Shown: positions 31,552-40,560 of the stretch, one piece after another
Layout of the letters: the number at the start of each line of letters is the position of its first letter
Position numbering within the stretch: the stretch's first letter is position 1
Assembly (NCBI RefSeq): GCF_001613345.1
Contig: NZ_BDCE01000107.1
Coordinates: 1 to 64,000 of the forward strand
DNA: 64,000 nt
Direction: 5' to 3'
Source of the DNA: Nocardia uniformis NBRC 13702
GTDB lineage: Bacteria > Actinomycetota > Actinomycetes > Mycobacteriales > Mycobacteriaceae
Position numbers and translations under genes: made by a program
Notes under the pieces: model-generated
The model's database searches: none
Told to the model about the DNA's origin: nothing
Seen by the model: the letters and a program-made list of their open reading frames with translations, nothing else

Positions 31552-32805
31552 GTGAAAATTTCACTCCATCGCGTACTGACGGGGGTCGCCATGCTCACCG
31601 CCGCAGCGCTGACAACCGCGTCCTGCGGCTTCGGCGGCGACGACGATTCCAGCAACGACCCGAATGTGATCAACCTGCTCGTCCCCAGCTACAGCGATGG
31701 CGCGAACGGCACGAAAGCACTGTGGGACGGCATCATTGCCGACTTCCAGCAGGCCAACTCCGACATCACGGTGAAGTTGCAGGTCGAATCCTGGGACACC
31801 ATCAACGATGTGGTGCGCACCAAGCTGCAATCGGAGTCCACCACACCCGACATCCTGAATATCGACGCCTACGCCGAATTCGCCGGTGACGGCCAGCTGT
31901 ACCCGGCCGAGGACATTGTCTCGGCCGAGGTCCTCGCCGATATCCAGCCCAGCTTCGCCGAGAACGCCAGCATCGACGGAACCCAGTGGGCGCTACCGCT
32001 GTTCGCCTCCACCCGCACCCTCTTCTACAACACCGAACTCTTCGAGCGCGCCGGTGTGGCCGCCCCGCCGAAGACCTGGACCGAACTCACCGACGCGGCC
32101 CGGAAGATTCAGGCCCTCGGCGACGGCATCTCCGGCTACGGCCTGCCGCTGGGTAGCGAGGAAGCTCAAGCCGAAACCTCCATCTGGACCTTCGGCGCGG
32201 GCGGATCCTGGTCCGACGGCGATACCCTCACCATCGATACGCCCGCCAACCTGGAGGGTGTGCGCGCCATGCGCGCGATCATCGATGCCGGTGTGACACA
32301 ACCCAACCCGGGCGCGACCGACCGCGCCGACGTGATCAATGCCTTCATCCAGGGCAAGATCGGCATGATCGAGGGCCTACCGCCCACCATCGGCCAGATC
32401 GCGGAGAAGAACCCCAGCCTGAAGTACGCCACCGCGCCGACGCCGACCAAGACCGGTGCACCGGTGACCCTCGGCGTGGCCGACCACCTGATGGCGTTCA
32501 AGAAGGACGGCGGCAAGCAGGCCGCCATCGAGAAGTTCCTGAGCTTCTTCTACGCGCCCGCCTCCTACGCCAAATTCGTCAGCAACGAGAACTTCATTCC
32601 GATCACCGTCAGCGGTGCGGAGGCGCTCGCCGACGATCCGGTGGCCGAGGCGTTCTCCGCCACCCTGCCCACCGCCGAGTTCTACCCCAGCAACAATCCG
32701 AAATGGGCTGCGGCCCAAGGCACGATGCAGCAGCAGATGGGCACCATCGCCCAGGGCGCCGATCCGGCCGAGGTACTGCGGAAGATCCAACAGGCGGCGA
32801 GTTGA
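31552..32805 (+). CDS. Sugar ABC transporter substrate-binding lipoprotein
   Basis: The 417-residue lipoprotein has a basic start (VKISLHRVLTGV), a hydrophobic segment and a lipobox at TTASC, so the mature protein is anchored by Cys near residue 25. The mature part is a family-1 (MalE/UgpB-like) binding protein (LLVPSYSDGANGTKALWDGI, WALPLFASTRTLFYNTELFE). It is the first gene of the import arm and overlaps the permease (TTGA). The ligand is predicted to be an amino sugar or its glycoside. GTG 31552 has AAAGG upstream; the frame is open long before it. Confidence 0.9.
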   Translation: MKISLHRVLTGVAMLTAAALTTASCGFGGDDDSSNDPNVINLLVPSYSDGANGTKALWDGIIADFQQANSDITVKLQVESWDTINDVVRTKLQSESTTPDILNIDAYAEFAGDGQLYPAEDIVSAEVLADIQPSFAENASIDGTQWALPLFASTRTLFYNTELFERAGVAAPPKTWTELTDAARKIQALGDGISGYGLPLGSEEAQAETSIWTFGAGGSWSDGDTLTIDTPANLEGVRAMRAIIDAGVTQPNPGATDRADVINAFIQGKIGMIEGLPPTIGQIAEKNPSLKYATAPTPTKTGAPVTLGVADHLMAFKKDGGKQAAIEKFLSFFYAPASYAKFVSNENFIPITVSGAEALADDPVAEAFSATLPTAEFYPSNNPKWAAAQGTMQQQMGTIAQGADPAEVLRKIQQAAS

Positions 32806-33698
32806 GCCGCGGCAAGACACGATTCACGGCGGGGCTGGCCGCCCTACCGTGGATCGGCCCGGTCCTGGTCCTGATCGCGGCCATCGTCGCCTTTCCGGCC
32901 GGGTACATGGTGTGGACCAGCACCCGCGACCTGAACAGCTACGGCCAGGATCGCGGTTCGGCCGGACTGGCCAATTACCGCACCCTGTTTCGGATTCCGG
33001 AGCTCGCCTCGGTGCTGCTGCACACGGTGATCTGGGTGGTGGCGGTCGTACTCATCACCCTGCTGCTGTCGGCGGCGCTGGCGCAATTCCTGAACAAGGA
33101 CTTCCCGGGCCGTACCGCGGTGCGGTTGGCGGTGCTGGTGCCCTGGGCGGCATCGGTGGTCATGACGACGACGATCTTCTACTACATGCTGGATCCGGAC
33201 GTCGGCATCGCCAATCGGTTCCTGGTCGATATCGGGCTGCTGGAGCGCGGGTTCGGCTTCACCAAACAGCCCACCGAGGCGTTCATGGTCGCCATCGGGG
33301 TGGCGGTCTTCGTCTCCATACCGTTCACCACGTACACGATTCTCGCTGGGCTGCATTCGATTCCGGCCGAACTCGGGGAGGCGGGGCGGGTCGACGGCGC
33401 GAGCGCGTGGCAGCGCTACCGCTATCTCACCCTGCCGCAGCTGCGGCCCGCGATCGCCGTGGCCACCATTATCAACATCATCAATGTCTTCAATTCGCTG
33501 CCGATTCTGCAGGTGCTGACCGGCAGTATCGCCGGATTCTCCGCCGACACCACGACCACCCTGACCTTCAAACTGATCCGGCAGAACCAGCAGATCGATA
33601 CCGCGGCGGCAATGAGCGTGCTGAATTTCGGGCTCATCGTGGTGATTATCGCGATCTACGTGAAGGTGGTCCGCCCGACGCGCGGGGTGGACGAATGA
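32802..33698 (+). CDS. Sugar ABC transporter permease (MalF/UgpA type)
   Basis: The 298-residue inner-membrane protein has six predicted helices and the EAA loop IPAELGEAGRVDGASAWQRY, which contacts the ATPase. It is the first permease of a CUT1-type importer. TTG 32802 overlaps the previous stop; the next gene starts within its stop (ATGA). No ATPase gene accompanies the importer, as is common in actinobacteria where a shared MsiK-type ATPase serves several sugar importers. Confidence 0.92.
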   Translation: MSRGKTRFTAGLAALPWIGPVLVLIAAIVAFPAGYMVWTSTRDLNSYGQDRGSAGLANYRTLFRIPELASVLLHTVIWVVAVVLITLLLSAALAQFLNKDFPGRTAVRLAVLVPWAASVVMTTTIFYYMLDPDVGIANRFLVDIGLLERGFGFTKQPTEAFMVAIGVAVFVSIPFTTYTILAGLHSIPAELGEAGRVDGASAWQRYRYLTLPQLRPAIAVATIINIINVFNSLPILQVLTGSIAGFSADTTTTLTFKLIRQNQQIDTAAAMSVLNFGLIVVIIAIYVKVVRPTRGVDE

Positions 33699-34579
33699 CA
33701 GCCACCCCCACCCCCACGCCCGGGGTCGAAAGCTTGGAGATCATTGCGCCACCGAGGACGCGACGCCGCTGGGGGCTGACCGCCATCGGTGTGCTGATCG
33801 CCGCGATCTTCCTGGTGCCCTACCTCGTCATGGTGCTGGGTTCGCTCAAATCCCGGGCCGAGATCCTGCGCATCCCACCCACCTATCTGCCGGAGCAGTG
33901 GCATCCGGGCAATTACGCCACCATGTGGGACACCCCGGAGACCCCCCTGCCGTTCAATCTGGCGAGCACCGTCATCATCTCGACGTTCGCGACAGCGCTG
34001 GTGTTGATTGTCGCCATCCCGGCCGCCTACTACAGTGCGCGACGGCGCTTCCCGGGCCGCGCCATCTTCCTCGGCCTGGTGCTCATTACCCAGATGCTGC
34101 AGCCGACGGTCCTGGTCACCGGGTTGATTCGCGAATTCTTTGCCCTCGGCATCAATGACACCTGGCTGGCCATGATCCTGGTGAACGCCGCCTTCAACCT
34201 GTCGTTCGCGGTGTGGATTCTGCACAGCTTCTTCGCCTCGATACCGGCGGAGATCGAGGAGGCCGCCCAATTGGACGGTCTCAGCCGCGCGCAGACCCTG
34301 TTCCGGGTGAGCCTGCCGCTGGTCTGGCCGGGCATTGTCACCGCGACCATCTTCGTGGTGGTGTCGTGCTGGAACGAATTCGCCGCCAGCCTGGTCATTC
34401 TGACCACCGCCGAGAATCAGCCACTATCGGTGGCGCTGACGAAATTCATCGGTCAGTACGACACGGCTTGGCAATATGTGTTCGCTATATCTACGGTCGG
34501 CATCGTGCCTGTTGTCATTCTCTTCGCGCTCATCGAGAAGCGCCTGGTCGCCGGTCTCACGGCTGGCAGTGTGAAGTGA
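33695..34579 (+). CDS. Sugar ABC transporter permease (MalG/UgpE type)
   Basis: The 294-residue membrane protein has a Pro/Thr-rich cytosolic start (TATPTPTPGVESLE), six predicted helices and the EAA loop IPAEIEEAAQLDGLSRAQTL. It is the second permease, forming the heterodimeric channel with the preceding gene. Overlaps of four bases with both neighbours place it in one transcript with the DeoR-type regulator that follows. Confidence 0.92.
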   Translation: MTATPTPTPGVESLEIIAPPRTRRRWGLTAIGVLIAAIFLVPYLVMVLGSLKSRAEILRIPPTYLPEQWHPGNYATMWDTPETPLPFNLASTVIISTFATALVLIVAIPAAYYSARRRFPGRAIFLGLVLITQMLQPTVLVTGLIREFFALGINDTWLAMILVNAAFNLSFAVWILHSFFASIPAEIEEAAQLDGLSRAQTLFRVSLPLVWPGIVTATIFVVVSCWNEFAASLVILTTAENQPLSVALTKFIGQYDTAWQYVFAISTVGIVPVVILFALIEKRLVAGLTAGSVK

Positions 34580-35364
34580 CCGCTCCGAACGATCGCCCGC
34601 AGCGCTGGAACCGGCTGCTGGAGTTGCTCTCCGATACCGGACGGTTGTCGGTGGAGGAGGCGTCCGAGCGGCTCGGTGTCTCCGCGGCCACGGTGCGTCG
34701 CGATTTCACCGCGCTGGCCGAACAGCAGCTGGCGACCCGGACACACGGCGGGATCGTGGCCACCTCGGTGGCCTACGACCTGCCCGCCCGCTACCGGCAC
34801 GGTGACGAAGCCAAGGCCCGTATTGCCGAACACGCCGCGGGACTGCTGCCGCCGACCGCGGTGGTGGGGCTCAATGGCGGCACCACCACCAGCGCGGTGG
34901 CGCGGGCGTTGGCCGGACGTTCGGATCTGTCCGCCACCGAGGACGATCAGCTGACCATTGTCACCAATGCCCTCAATATCGCGACCGAGATGGTGTTGCG
35001 GCCACATCTGCGCACCATCTGCCTGGGTGGGATCGCCCGGCGGGAATCGTATGAGCTGCACGGGCCGCTGACCGAGCGGGCGCTGGCCGAATTGCGTTTG
35101 GATGCGGCGGTGTTGGGCGTGAACGGCATTTCGGCAAACGGTGGGGCGCAGTGCCGTCATCTGGATGAGGCCGGGGTCAGCGCCGCGATGGTGCGCCAGT
35201 CCGCGGAGGTCATCGTGGTGACCCCGTCGGACAAGCTGCTGCGCACCGCGTTGGCCCGGATCTGCGCCATCGAGCAGGTACACGTGCTGGTCACCGATAC
35301 CGATGCCGACGCCGGGGTGGTGGCCGATATTCGCGCGGCCGGGGTCCGCGTGGACCTGGTCTGA
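34576..35364 (+). CDS. DeoR-family transcriptional regulator (AgaR-like)
   Basis: The 262-residue protein has a DeoR winged helix at about residues 8-60 (RWNRLLELLSDTGRLSVEEA, then LGVSAATVRRDFTALAEQQL) and the DeoRC sensor domain (VVGLNGGTTTSAVARAL, LTIVTNALNIATEM, LDEAGVSAAMVRQS). DeoR proteins sense sugar phosphates; AgaR and NagR-like members govern amino-sugar genes. It is the last gene of the import operon and probably binds the palindrome at 31431-31456. GTG start overlaps the permease stop. Confidence 0.9.
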   Translation: MTAPNDRPQRWNRLLELLSDTGRLSVEEASERLGVSAATVRRDFTALAEQQLATRTHGGIVATSVAYDLPARYRHGDEAKARIAEHAAGLLPPTAVVGLNGGTTTSAVARALAGRSDLSATEDDQLTIVTNALNIATEMVLRPHLRTICLGGIARRESYELHGPLTERALAELRLDAAVLGVNGISANGGAQCRHLDEAGVSAAMVRQSAEVIVVTPSDKLLRTALARICAIEQVHVLVTDTDADAGVVADIRAAGVRVDLV

Positions 35365-35386
35365 CCTGAGGAATCGCAGGAGCGGA

Positions 35387-35413
35387 GCCGTTCGGCCACT
35401 GTGGCCGAACGGC
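35387..35413 (+). terminator. Strong terminator after the DeoR regulator
   Basis: GCCGTTCGGCCAC and GTGGCCGAACGGC are perfect 13-base arms separated by a single T. The hairpin starts 22 bases after the stop of the import operon. No U-tract is present. Confidence 0.8.
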
Positions 35414-35447
35414 CCTTCGCCGTGCCCGAACTCCGGCGGCCCATTGA

Positions 35448-35476
35448 TTGCAATGATTGTTAATGATTGTTTTCAA
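35448..35476. promoter_or_regulatory. AT-rich Fur/Zur-like palindrome
   Basis: The stretch TTGCAATGATTGTTAATGATTG continuing to TTTTCAA is an imperfect palindrome, TTGnAAn2AT at each end, in strikingly AT-rich DNA for this genome. It contains a direct repeat of AATGATTGTT. It resembles Zur/Fur-type boxes but matches no mycobacterial consensus exactly. A possible -10 (CATAAAT) lies about 12 bases downstream. Confidence 0.35.
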
Positions 35477-35538
35477 TCTAGACAGAGCATAAATACGCAT
35501 TTACGCTACTGGCAACGCCTGTCGAACTAGGACTGCCG

Positions 35539-35649
35539 ATGCACGAACTCCCCGCACCCGATCTGGTCGGCACAATCGTCGGCTACCTGCTCATGTCCCC
35601 GATGTCATTGCTGCACAACCTCGGTCAGCTCATCACGACCCTGCGCTGA
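35539..35649 (+). CDS. 36-residue hydrophobic small protein
   Basis: The short frame MHELPAPDLVGTIVGYLLMS continues to SPMSLLHNLGQLITTLR. AGGA lies six bases before the ATG, and the stop is 12 bases before the start of the secreted hydrolase gene. One segment is moderately hydrophobic (VGTIVGYLLMSPMSLL). It could be a small membrane peptide or a leader that couples translation. No family is recognised. Confidence 0.5.
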   Translation: MHELPAPDLVGTIVGYLLMSPMSLLHNLGQLITTLR

Positions 35650-35661
35650 CGCGAGACCCCC

Positions 35662-37251
35662 ATGCCGACTCGACTGTTCGGAGCCGTGGCCGCGGCGGTC
35701 CTCATTACCGCCGCGTCGGCGCTAAGCGCCGCACCCGCGACGGCCGCGCCCATCCCCGGCGGACAGATCACCACCCTCTTCATACCGGGCGCGGACGGGG
35801 TCCGGCTCAATGCCATCATCACGGCGCCGCCGGATATCGGCACACACAAGGTTCCGCTGGTGCTCCAGCCCTCCGGATGGGGTATGCCCGCCATGGGCAG
35901 TATCGGGTCGGCGTACAAGCTCTCCAGCGGGGCGGACTTCGTCTCGATCGAATACACCGCGCGCGGTATGTACCTATCCGAGGGTGAGGTCGACATGCTC
36001 GGCCGCAAGGATGCCGAGGACGCGTCCGCGCTCATCGACTGGGCCATCGCGAATCTGAATGTCGATCCGGAACGCATTGCGGTGGCGGGTGGTTCGTACG
36101 GCGCGGGTATGGCCCTCATTGCCGCGGCACACGATCCGCGCGTGCGGGCAGTGGTCTCCGATTCCCCACCCGGCGATGTGGCCGAGGCCCTCGCGCCGAA
36201 CGGAACGCCGAAGACCGGTGGGCCCATCGCGCTCGCCGCGGCCGGCGCGGCAACCAATCGGTTCAGCGCGGAGCTGGTCGAACGCGGTCTGCGCGCGATT
36301 ATGGGCAATGACGCCACCGCGTTCGCGCTCCCGCACGGCAAGCTGCTCGCCGATGCCATTCCGAAACTGAATGCCAATGGCACCGCGGTATTCCTTGCCC
36401 ACGACTGGCAGGACAGCCTGCTGCCGTCGGGACCGGTCTACACCATGTTCGACCAGTTGACCGGGCCCAGAATGCTGTACATGCGGCCGGGCGACCACTC
36501 CACCGGCGGAGGCGGCGGCCAGGTAGCCGGATTGCCGAATCCCATCTGGGACGCCGGGATTCGCTGGCTCGACCACTTCGTCAACGGTGCCGACAATGGC
36601 ATCGACCGGGAGCCGGTGGTGAATATCGTGGCCGCGAATGGCGGGCTCACCGGACCGCACGTGCACTACCCATCGGTGGCTGCCGCGCTGGCCGAACCCA
36701 CATCGTTCGCGCTCTCCACACCCGCGGCAGGCGTGCTGGGAGCGAATCCGGCCGAATCCTGGGTGCAGCCCCTGGTTTCCGGACCCACCATCGCCGTATC
36801 GGCGGTGCCCTATGTCAGTGGCGTGCTGGCGCAACTGGGAGTGACGCCGCCGACTCCGCTCGGTGCCGTCGACCGCAATCTGGCGGGTGTCTGGCGCACC
36901 GCGCCGTTCGCGACCGGAGGCCTGGTATCGGGCGCACCGAAACTGAACCTCACTGTGCTGCCGCCGAGTTCGGACCTGACATTGATCGGCATACTGTGGG
37001 ACGAAGCGCCGGACGGCGCCGGAACCCCGATCACCTATTGGCCGCTCACCCGGCACGGCCTGATTCCGGGCGCGTCGACCAGCATGGAATGGCAACTCGC
37101 GCCGACGTATTGGAACCTCGCACCCGGACATCGACTGACCCTCACCGTCACCTCACAGGATCCGGTACCGTTCACCAGCGCGACGCCGATGGGCAGCATT
37201 GTCACCTTCGCCGCGCCATCGACGGTGGATATCCCGGTGCACGCGCCGTGA
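35662..37251 (+). CDS. Secreted alpha/beta hydrolase of the CocE/S15 (X-Pro dipeptidyl-peptidase-like) family
   Basis: The 529-residue precursor has a signal peptide (PTRLFGAVAAAVLITAASAL; cleavage near ATAAP). The hydrolase core has the nucleophile elbow IAVAGGSYGAGMAL, an acid in FLAHDWQDSLLP and His in RPGDHSTGGG. A C-terminal jelly-roll-like domain (VWRTAPF, LIGILWDEAPDG, HRLTLTVTSQDP) is typical of the CocE/NonD family. Substrates of such enzymes are peptides or esters. The stop overlaps the next start (GTGA), making a three-gene secreted-enzyme operon. Confidence 0.85.
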   Translation: MPTRLFGAVAAAVLITAASALSAAPATAAPIPGGQITTLFIPGADGVRLNAIITAPPDIGTHKVPLVLQPSGWGMPAMGSIGSAYKLSSGADFVSIEYTARGMYLSEGEVDMLGRKDAEDASALIDWAIANLNVDPERIAVAGGSYGAGMALIAAAHDPRVRAVVSDSPPGDVAEALAPNGTPKTGGPIALAAAGAATNRFSAELVERGLRAIMGNDATAFALPHGKLLADAIPKLNANGTAVFLAHDWQDSLLPSGPVYTMFDQLTGPRMLYMRPGDHSTGGGGGQVAGLPNPIWDAGIRWLDHFVNGADNGIDREPVVNIVAANGGLTGPHVHYPSVAAALAEPTSFALSTPAAGVLGANPAESWVQPLVSGPTIAVSAVPYVSGVLAQLGVTPPTPLGAVDRNLAGVWRTAPFATGGLVSGAPKLNLTVLPPSSDLTLIGILWDEAPDGAGTPITYWPLTRHGLIPGASTSMEWQLAPTYWNLAPGHRLTLTVTSQDPVPFTSATPMGSIVTFAAPSTVDIPVHAP

Positions 37252-38822
37252 CGTATGCGCCGCGTGCTGTCGGAGTCGTCCTGGCGGTCGGGCTGTTTCT
37301 GGCCGCCCTATTCGCTCTGCCGTTCCGGTCCGCACCTACGGCGCGGGCGGAATCCACACCGGTACTGCCGATATCGGTACCGAGTGTGCGCGAATGGCAG
37401 CCCGGCACCGGCCGCTTCGAGCTCCCCGACACCGTCCGCGTTGTGGCCGGAGCGGGAGCGGGAGCGGTTGCCGGGCGGTTCGCCGAGGATCTGCACCGCG
37501 CCGGACACGCCACCACGGTGACATCCGGCGTTGCCCGACCGGGTGATGTGGTGCTGCGCGTGGATGATTCGGGGCCCGCGCAGGCGGAGGCGTATCGCAT
37601 CGATATCGCGGCTACCGTGACGGTGTCGGCCCGTACCCGCGCGGGCGTAATGCACGGTGCACAAACACTGCTGCAATGGTTTTCGCAGCGCCGAGCCCTG
37701 CCGGGCGGTACCGTCTCCGATCGGCCGGATTATGTCGAGCGTGGGCTCTCGCTCGATCTCGGCCGTCAATTCCTCAGCGTCGACTGGATCAAACAGCGCA
37801 TTCGCGAGATGGCGTACTACCGGATGAACGTGCTGCATATGCACCTGTCCGACCGGTACGGCTTCCGGCTGGAGAGCAAGAGCCATCCCGAGATCACCTC
37901 GCCGGAGCACTACAGTCCGGCGAATATTTCCGAGATCATCTCGTATGCGGCCGAATACGGTATCGACGTGGTTCCGGAGATCGGCTTCCCGAGCCATATG
38001 AACGCGATCCTCGAACCGCATCCGGAGCTGATCCTGCATCCGGCGTTCACCTCCCCCGTCGACTCCGTCACCGACAGCCTGCTCGCGGGCACGGCGGAAG
38101 GTCGAATCGATCTCTCGAATCCCCGTGCCCGTCCACTGATCGAGGATCTGCTGCGCGAATTCGTGCCGCAGTTCCCCAGCCACTACTTCCATATCGGTGG
38201 TGACGAATACGCCAGCGACTACAGCCGCTATCCACAGCTCGACGCGGCGGCCCGCACCACCCTCGGCCCGCGGTTCGGTGCGCCGGATCTGATCGCGGAC
38301 TTCTTCAATTGGGCCGGTGCGATCGTGCGGTCCTACGGCAAGACACCGCGCATGTGGAACGACGGAATCCCGCACGGCGGGAGTATTTCCATCGACACCT
38401 CGATCATTGTCGATCACTGGACCGCCGGAAACGGTCTACTCCCCTGGGTCGGCAACGACAACGGTCCGGAACAACTGGCGGACCAGGGTCGCACCCTCAG
38501 CAATGCGGCCTTCACCCCCACCTACTGGGCCACCGGCGGGTACGCGGCTCCCCTGAACGCTCCACCCGAGCTGCTCTACGCCTGGGATCCGGGGTTGTTC
38601 GTCAACGGCACCCGGCTGCGCCCGGATCAGCGGTCGCAGCTGCTCGGCTCGAAACTCTACGTCTGGTGCGATGATCCGACCGCCATGACCGAACAGCAGA
38701 TGGTCGGCCCGATCCAGGCCCGGCTGCCTATCATGGCGCAACAGCTGTGGTCGGGCACCGGTGGCGTCGGCTACGACGAATTCACCGATCGTGTTCGAGC
38801 CGTGGGGAGCCCCGCACCATGA
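37248..38822 (+). CDS. Secreted beta-N-acetylhexosaminidase (GH20)
   Basis: The 524-residue protein has a signal peptide or anchor (VGVVLAVGLFLAALFALPF), an alpha/beta GH20b domain with VMHGAQTLLQWF, and the GH20 catalytic barrel. The latter has RGLSLDLGRQFLS, MNVLHMHLSDRYGFRLES, EIGFPSHMNAI and the catalytic Asp-Glu pair in YFHIGGDEY. It releases terminal GlcNAc or GalNAc from glycans by substrate-assisted catalysis. Its site 2 kb from the amino-sugar uptake and catabolism locus suggests that it supplies substrate. Start GTG 37248 overlaps the upstream stop. Confidence 0.93.
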   Translation: MTYAPRAVGVVLAVGLFLAALFALPFRSAPTARAESTPVLPISVPSVREWQPGTGRFELPDTVRVVAGAGAGAVAGRFAEDLHRAGHATTVTSGVARPGDVVLRVDDSGPAQAEAYRIDIAATVTVSARTRAGVMHGAQTLLQWFSQRRALPGGTVSDRPDYVERGLSLDLGRQFLSVDWIKQRIREMAYYRMNVLHMHLSDRYGFRLESKSHPEITSPEHYSPANISEIISYAAEYGIDVVPEIGFPSHMNAILEPHPELILHPAFTSPVDSVTDSLLAGTAEGRIDLSNPRARPLIEDLLREFVPQFPSHYFHIGGDEYASDYSRYPQLDAAARTTLGPRFGAPDLIADFFNWAGAIVRSYGKTPRMWNDGIPHGGSISIDTSIIVDHWTAGNGLLPWVGNDNGPEQLADQGRTLSNAAFTPTYWATGGYAAPLNAPPELLYAWDPGLFVNGTRLRPDQRSQLLGSKLYVWCDDPTAMTEQQMVGPIQARLPIMAQQLWSGTGGVGYDEFTDRVRAVGSPAP

Positions 38823-39700
38823 CAGGGAAAAGCCAAGCGCCAGTGGGACGGATCGGTCGCACCGGCGGGTGCTCAGCGATAGTGGCGGCCGCCATCCTGG
38901 CGCTCGCCGCACCAACCGTCGCCGCACCAGCCATCGACCGGCAGGCCCCGGCCGTCGTAGCTGTCGCGAACCCCGGTGGCGAAGTGCTGCCCTGCCGACC
39001 AGCGGCCGACCGCCCCCGACCGGTCGTGCTGATTCACGGCACGATGGACGACGCCACGGCGTGGGATGTGTTGTATCCCAAGCTGATCGCGGCAGGATAT
39101 TGCGCATATGCCCTGACCTACGGCGCGGGAGGGGGCTTTCTCCCGCTCGGGGGCGTTGCCCCCGTAGACCGCTCCGCCACTGAAATCGCGGCCTTCATCG
39201 ACCAGGTCCTGGCGGTGACCGGTGCGGACCGGGTCGAACTCGTCGGCCACTCGCAGGGCGGTCTGATCGCCGAGTACTACGCCAAGAATCTGGGCGGGGC
39301 CGCGAAGGTGCACTCCGAGATCCTGTTGGCTCCCACCACTCACGGCACCGACCTGCTCGGCCTGGTCGGCCTGCTGGATGGTGTGCCCGCGGTGCGCGAT
39401 GTCATCGACACCGCTGTGCTGCCCACATTCTGCGCGGCCTGCGCCGACCAGGAGGTGGGCTCGAATTTCATCCGCGCCTTGAACTCCGGTCCCATCGCGC
39501 AACCGAATGTGCGCTACGCCGTCCTCGCCACTCGCGACGATATGACGAACACGCCCGCCGGTGCGGCTTCCTTCATCGAGGAGCCCGGTGTGGTCAACCA
39601 GTTCGTCCAGGACCTACGGCCGGGCTATGTCACGCACAAGGACATGCCGCGTGATCCGGTGGTGAACCAGTGGATTCTCGAACAATTGGGGTCGGCCTAG
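38819..39700 (+). CDS. Secreted lipase class 2 (EstA/LipA-like) alpha/beta hydrolase
   Basis: The 293-residue precursor has a signal peptide (IGRTGGCSAIVAAAILALAA), an oxyanion strand PVVLIHGTMDDATAW, the nucleophile elbow VELVGHSQGGLIAEYYA, and His in YVTHKDMPRDP. This fits the actinobacterial lipase-2 type. A segment around 39125-39165, with GGGFLPLGGVAPV, is Gly-rich. ATG 38819 overlaps the GH20 stop. Third and last gene of the secreted-enzyme operon. Confidence 0.88.
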   Translation: MTGKSQAPVGRIGRTGGCSAIVAAAILALAAPTVAAPAIDRQAPAVVAVANPGGEVLPCRPAADRPRPVVLIHGTMDDATAWDVLYPKLIAAGYCAYALTYGAGGGFLPLGGVAPVDRSATEIAAFIDQVLAVTGADRVELVGHSQGGLIAEYYAKNLGGAAKVHSEILLAPTTHGTDLLGLVGLLDGVPAVRDVIDTAVLPTFCAACADQEVGSNFIRALNSGPIAQPNVRYAVLATRDDMTNTPAGAASFIEEPGVVNQFVQDLRPGYVTHKDMPRDPVVNQWILEQLGSA

Positions 39701-39807
39701 ACGGATGATCATGAAGCGCGAGGTACGGCAAGATCGACTCGCAGCGGCTCCGACCCACCGCGCGAGTGGCGAATTTCGTTGCCAATCGGAGATATTCGCG
39801 TAGCAGG

Positions 39808-40260
39808 ATGGCCGCCGTGCACCCGCTCCCACCCAAACACCTGTTACTGCGGGCCTGCCGCGGCCTGCCCCCTGGCGATCATCCGGTGCTGCACTACGCC
39901 GGACTACTCGCGGACCTGCACGAGCGACGGCTCACCGCCCAACCCGGAGCCACCTTCGCCATCGACCACCACCGTGCCCGCCTGGTGCACGATATCGACC
40001 GCTGGGTTGCCACCGAATCCCCCAGAGCCGACCGCGACGCACGCCTGCACACCGAAACCGTGGGCACGGTCGTCGACCGCCTCGCCCAATTCTCGACGCT
40101 CGCCTACCTGACCCTCTCCAGCTGCCCCGACGAGGCCGTCCATGACGCCGCCACCCGCCTCACCGAATTGGCCACCGCCTATGAGGATCTGGCCACCGAT
40201 ATAGCCACCGGCGCCCGCCGCCTGCCCAATCTCCTGGTCCACCGCGAATACGAGTACTGA
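39808..40260 (+). CDS. DUF4254 protein
   Basis: The 150-residue helical protein begins MAAVHPLPPKHLLLRACRGL. It has the DUF4254 pattern 'Lhe.r......i...R..lV..Id.W' in LADLHERRLTAQPGATFAID and HRARLVHDIDRWV, with the closing LATAYEDLATDIATGARRLP. This family is frequent in Nocardia and Rhodococcus and of unknown function. ATG 39808 is used; GTG 39817 has better distance to the CAGGATGG stretch. Confidence 0.75.
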   Translation: MAAVHPLPPKHLLLRACRGLPPGDHPVLHYAGLLADLHERRLTAQPGATFAIDHHRARLVHDIDRWVATESPRADRDARLHTETVGTVVDRLAQFSTLAYLTLSSCPDEAVHDAATRLTELATAYEDLATDIATGARRLPNLLVHREYEY

Positions 40261-40265
40261 GCACC

Positions 40266-40299
40266 GTCGGCGACGCCCCGAGGGGTGGGCGTCGCCGAC
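40266..40299. terminator. Perfect 13-bp hairpin after the DUF4254 gene
   Basis: GTCGGCGACGCCC and GGGCGTCGCCGAC surround an 8-base loop, 6 bases after the stop. The remaining bases to 40560, between this and the convergent DNA ligase gene, show no gene or clear site. Confidence 0.8.
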
Positions 40300-40560
40300 A
40301 GCACACGCCGGATGGGTCGAGGCATGGGCGACCGATCCGATCGGCGGGCCGACCACGGCGGGTCCGCTGGAAAAGCAGCGGGTGGGAGGCACCCTCCGTG
40401 TCTTGCGGCTGGCGGTATCGGACCGCCGATATCTGAGACTCTGTACGGCGAACCTCAGGCAAACCGAAGGGTGGGCTGTGAATCCGCTGTGATCCGGGCA
40501 CGGACCGGGGTCACCGCATTCAGGTCTGCCAGGTAGGGACGGTCCAGCAGCGTGCCGGGG

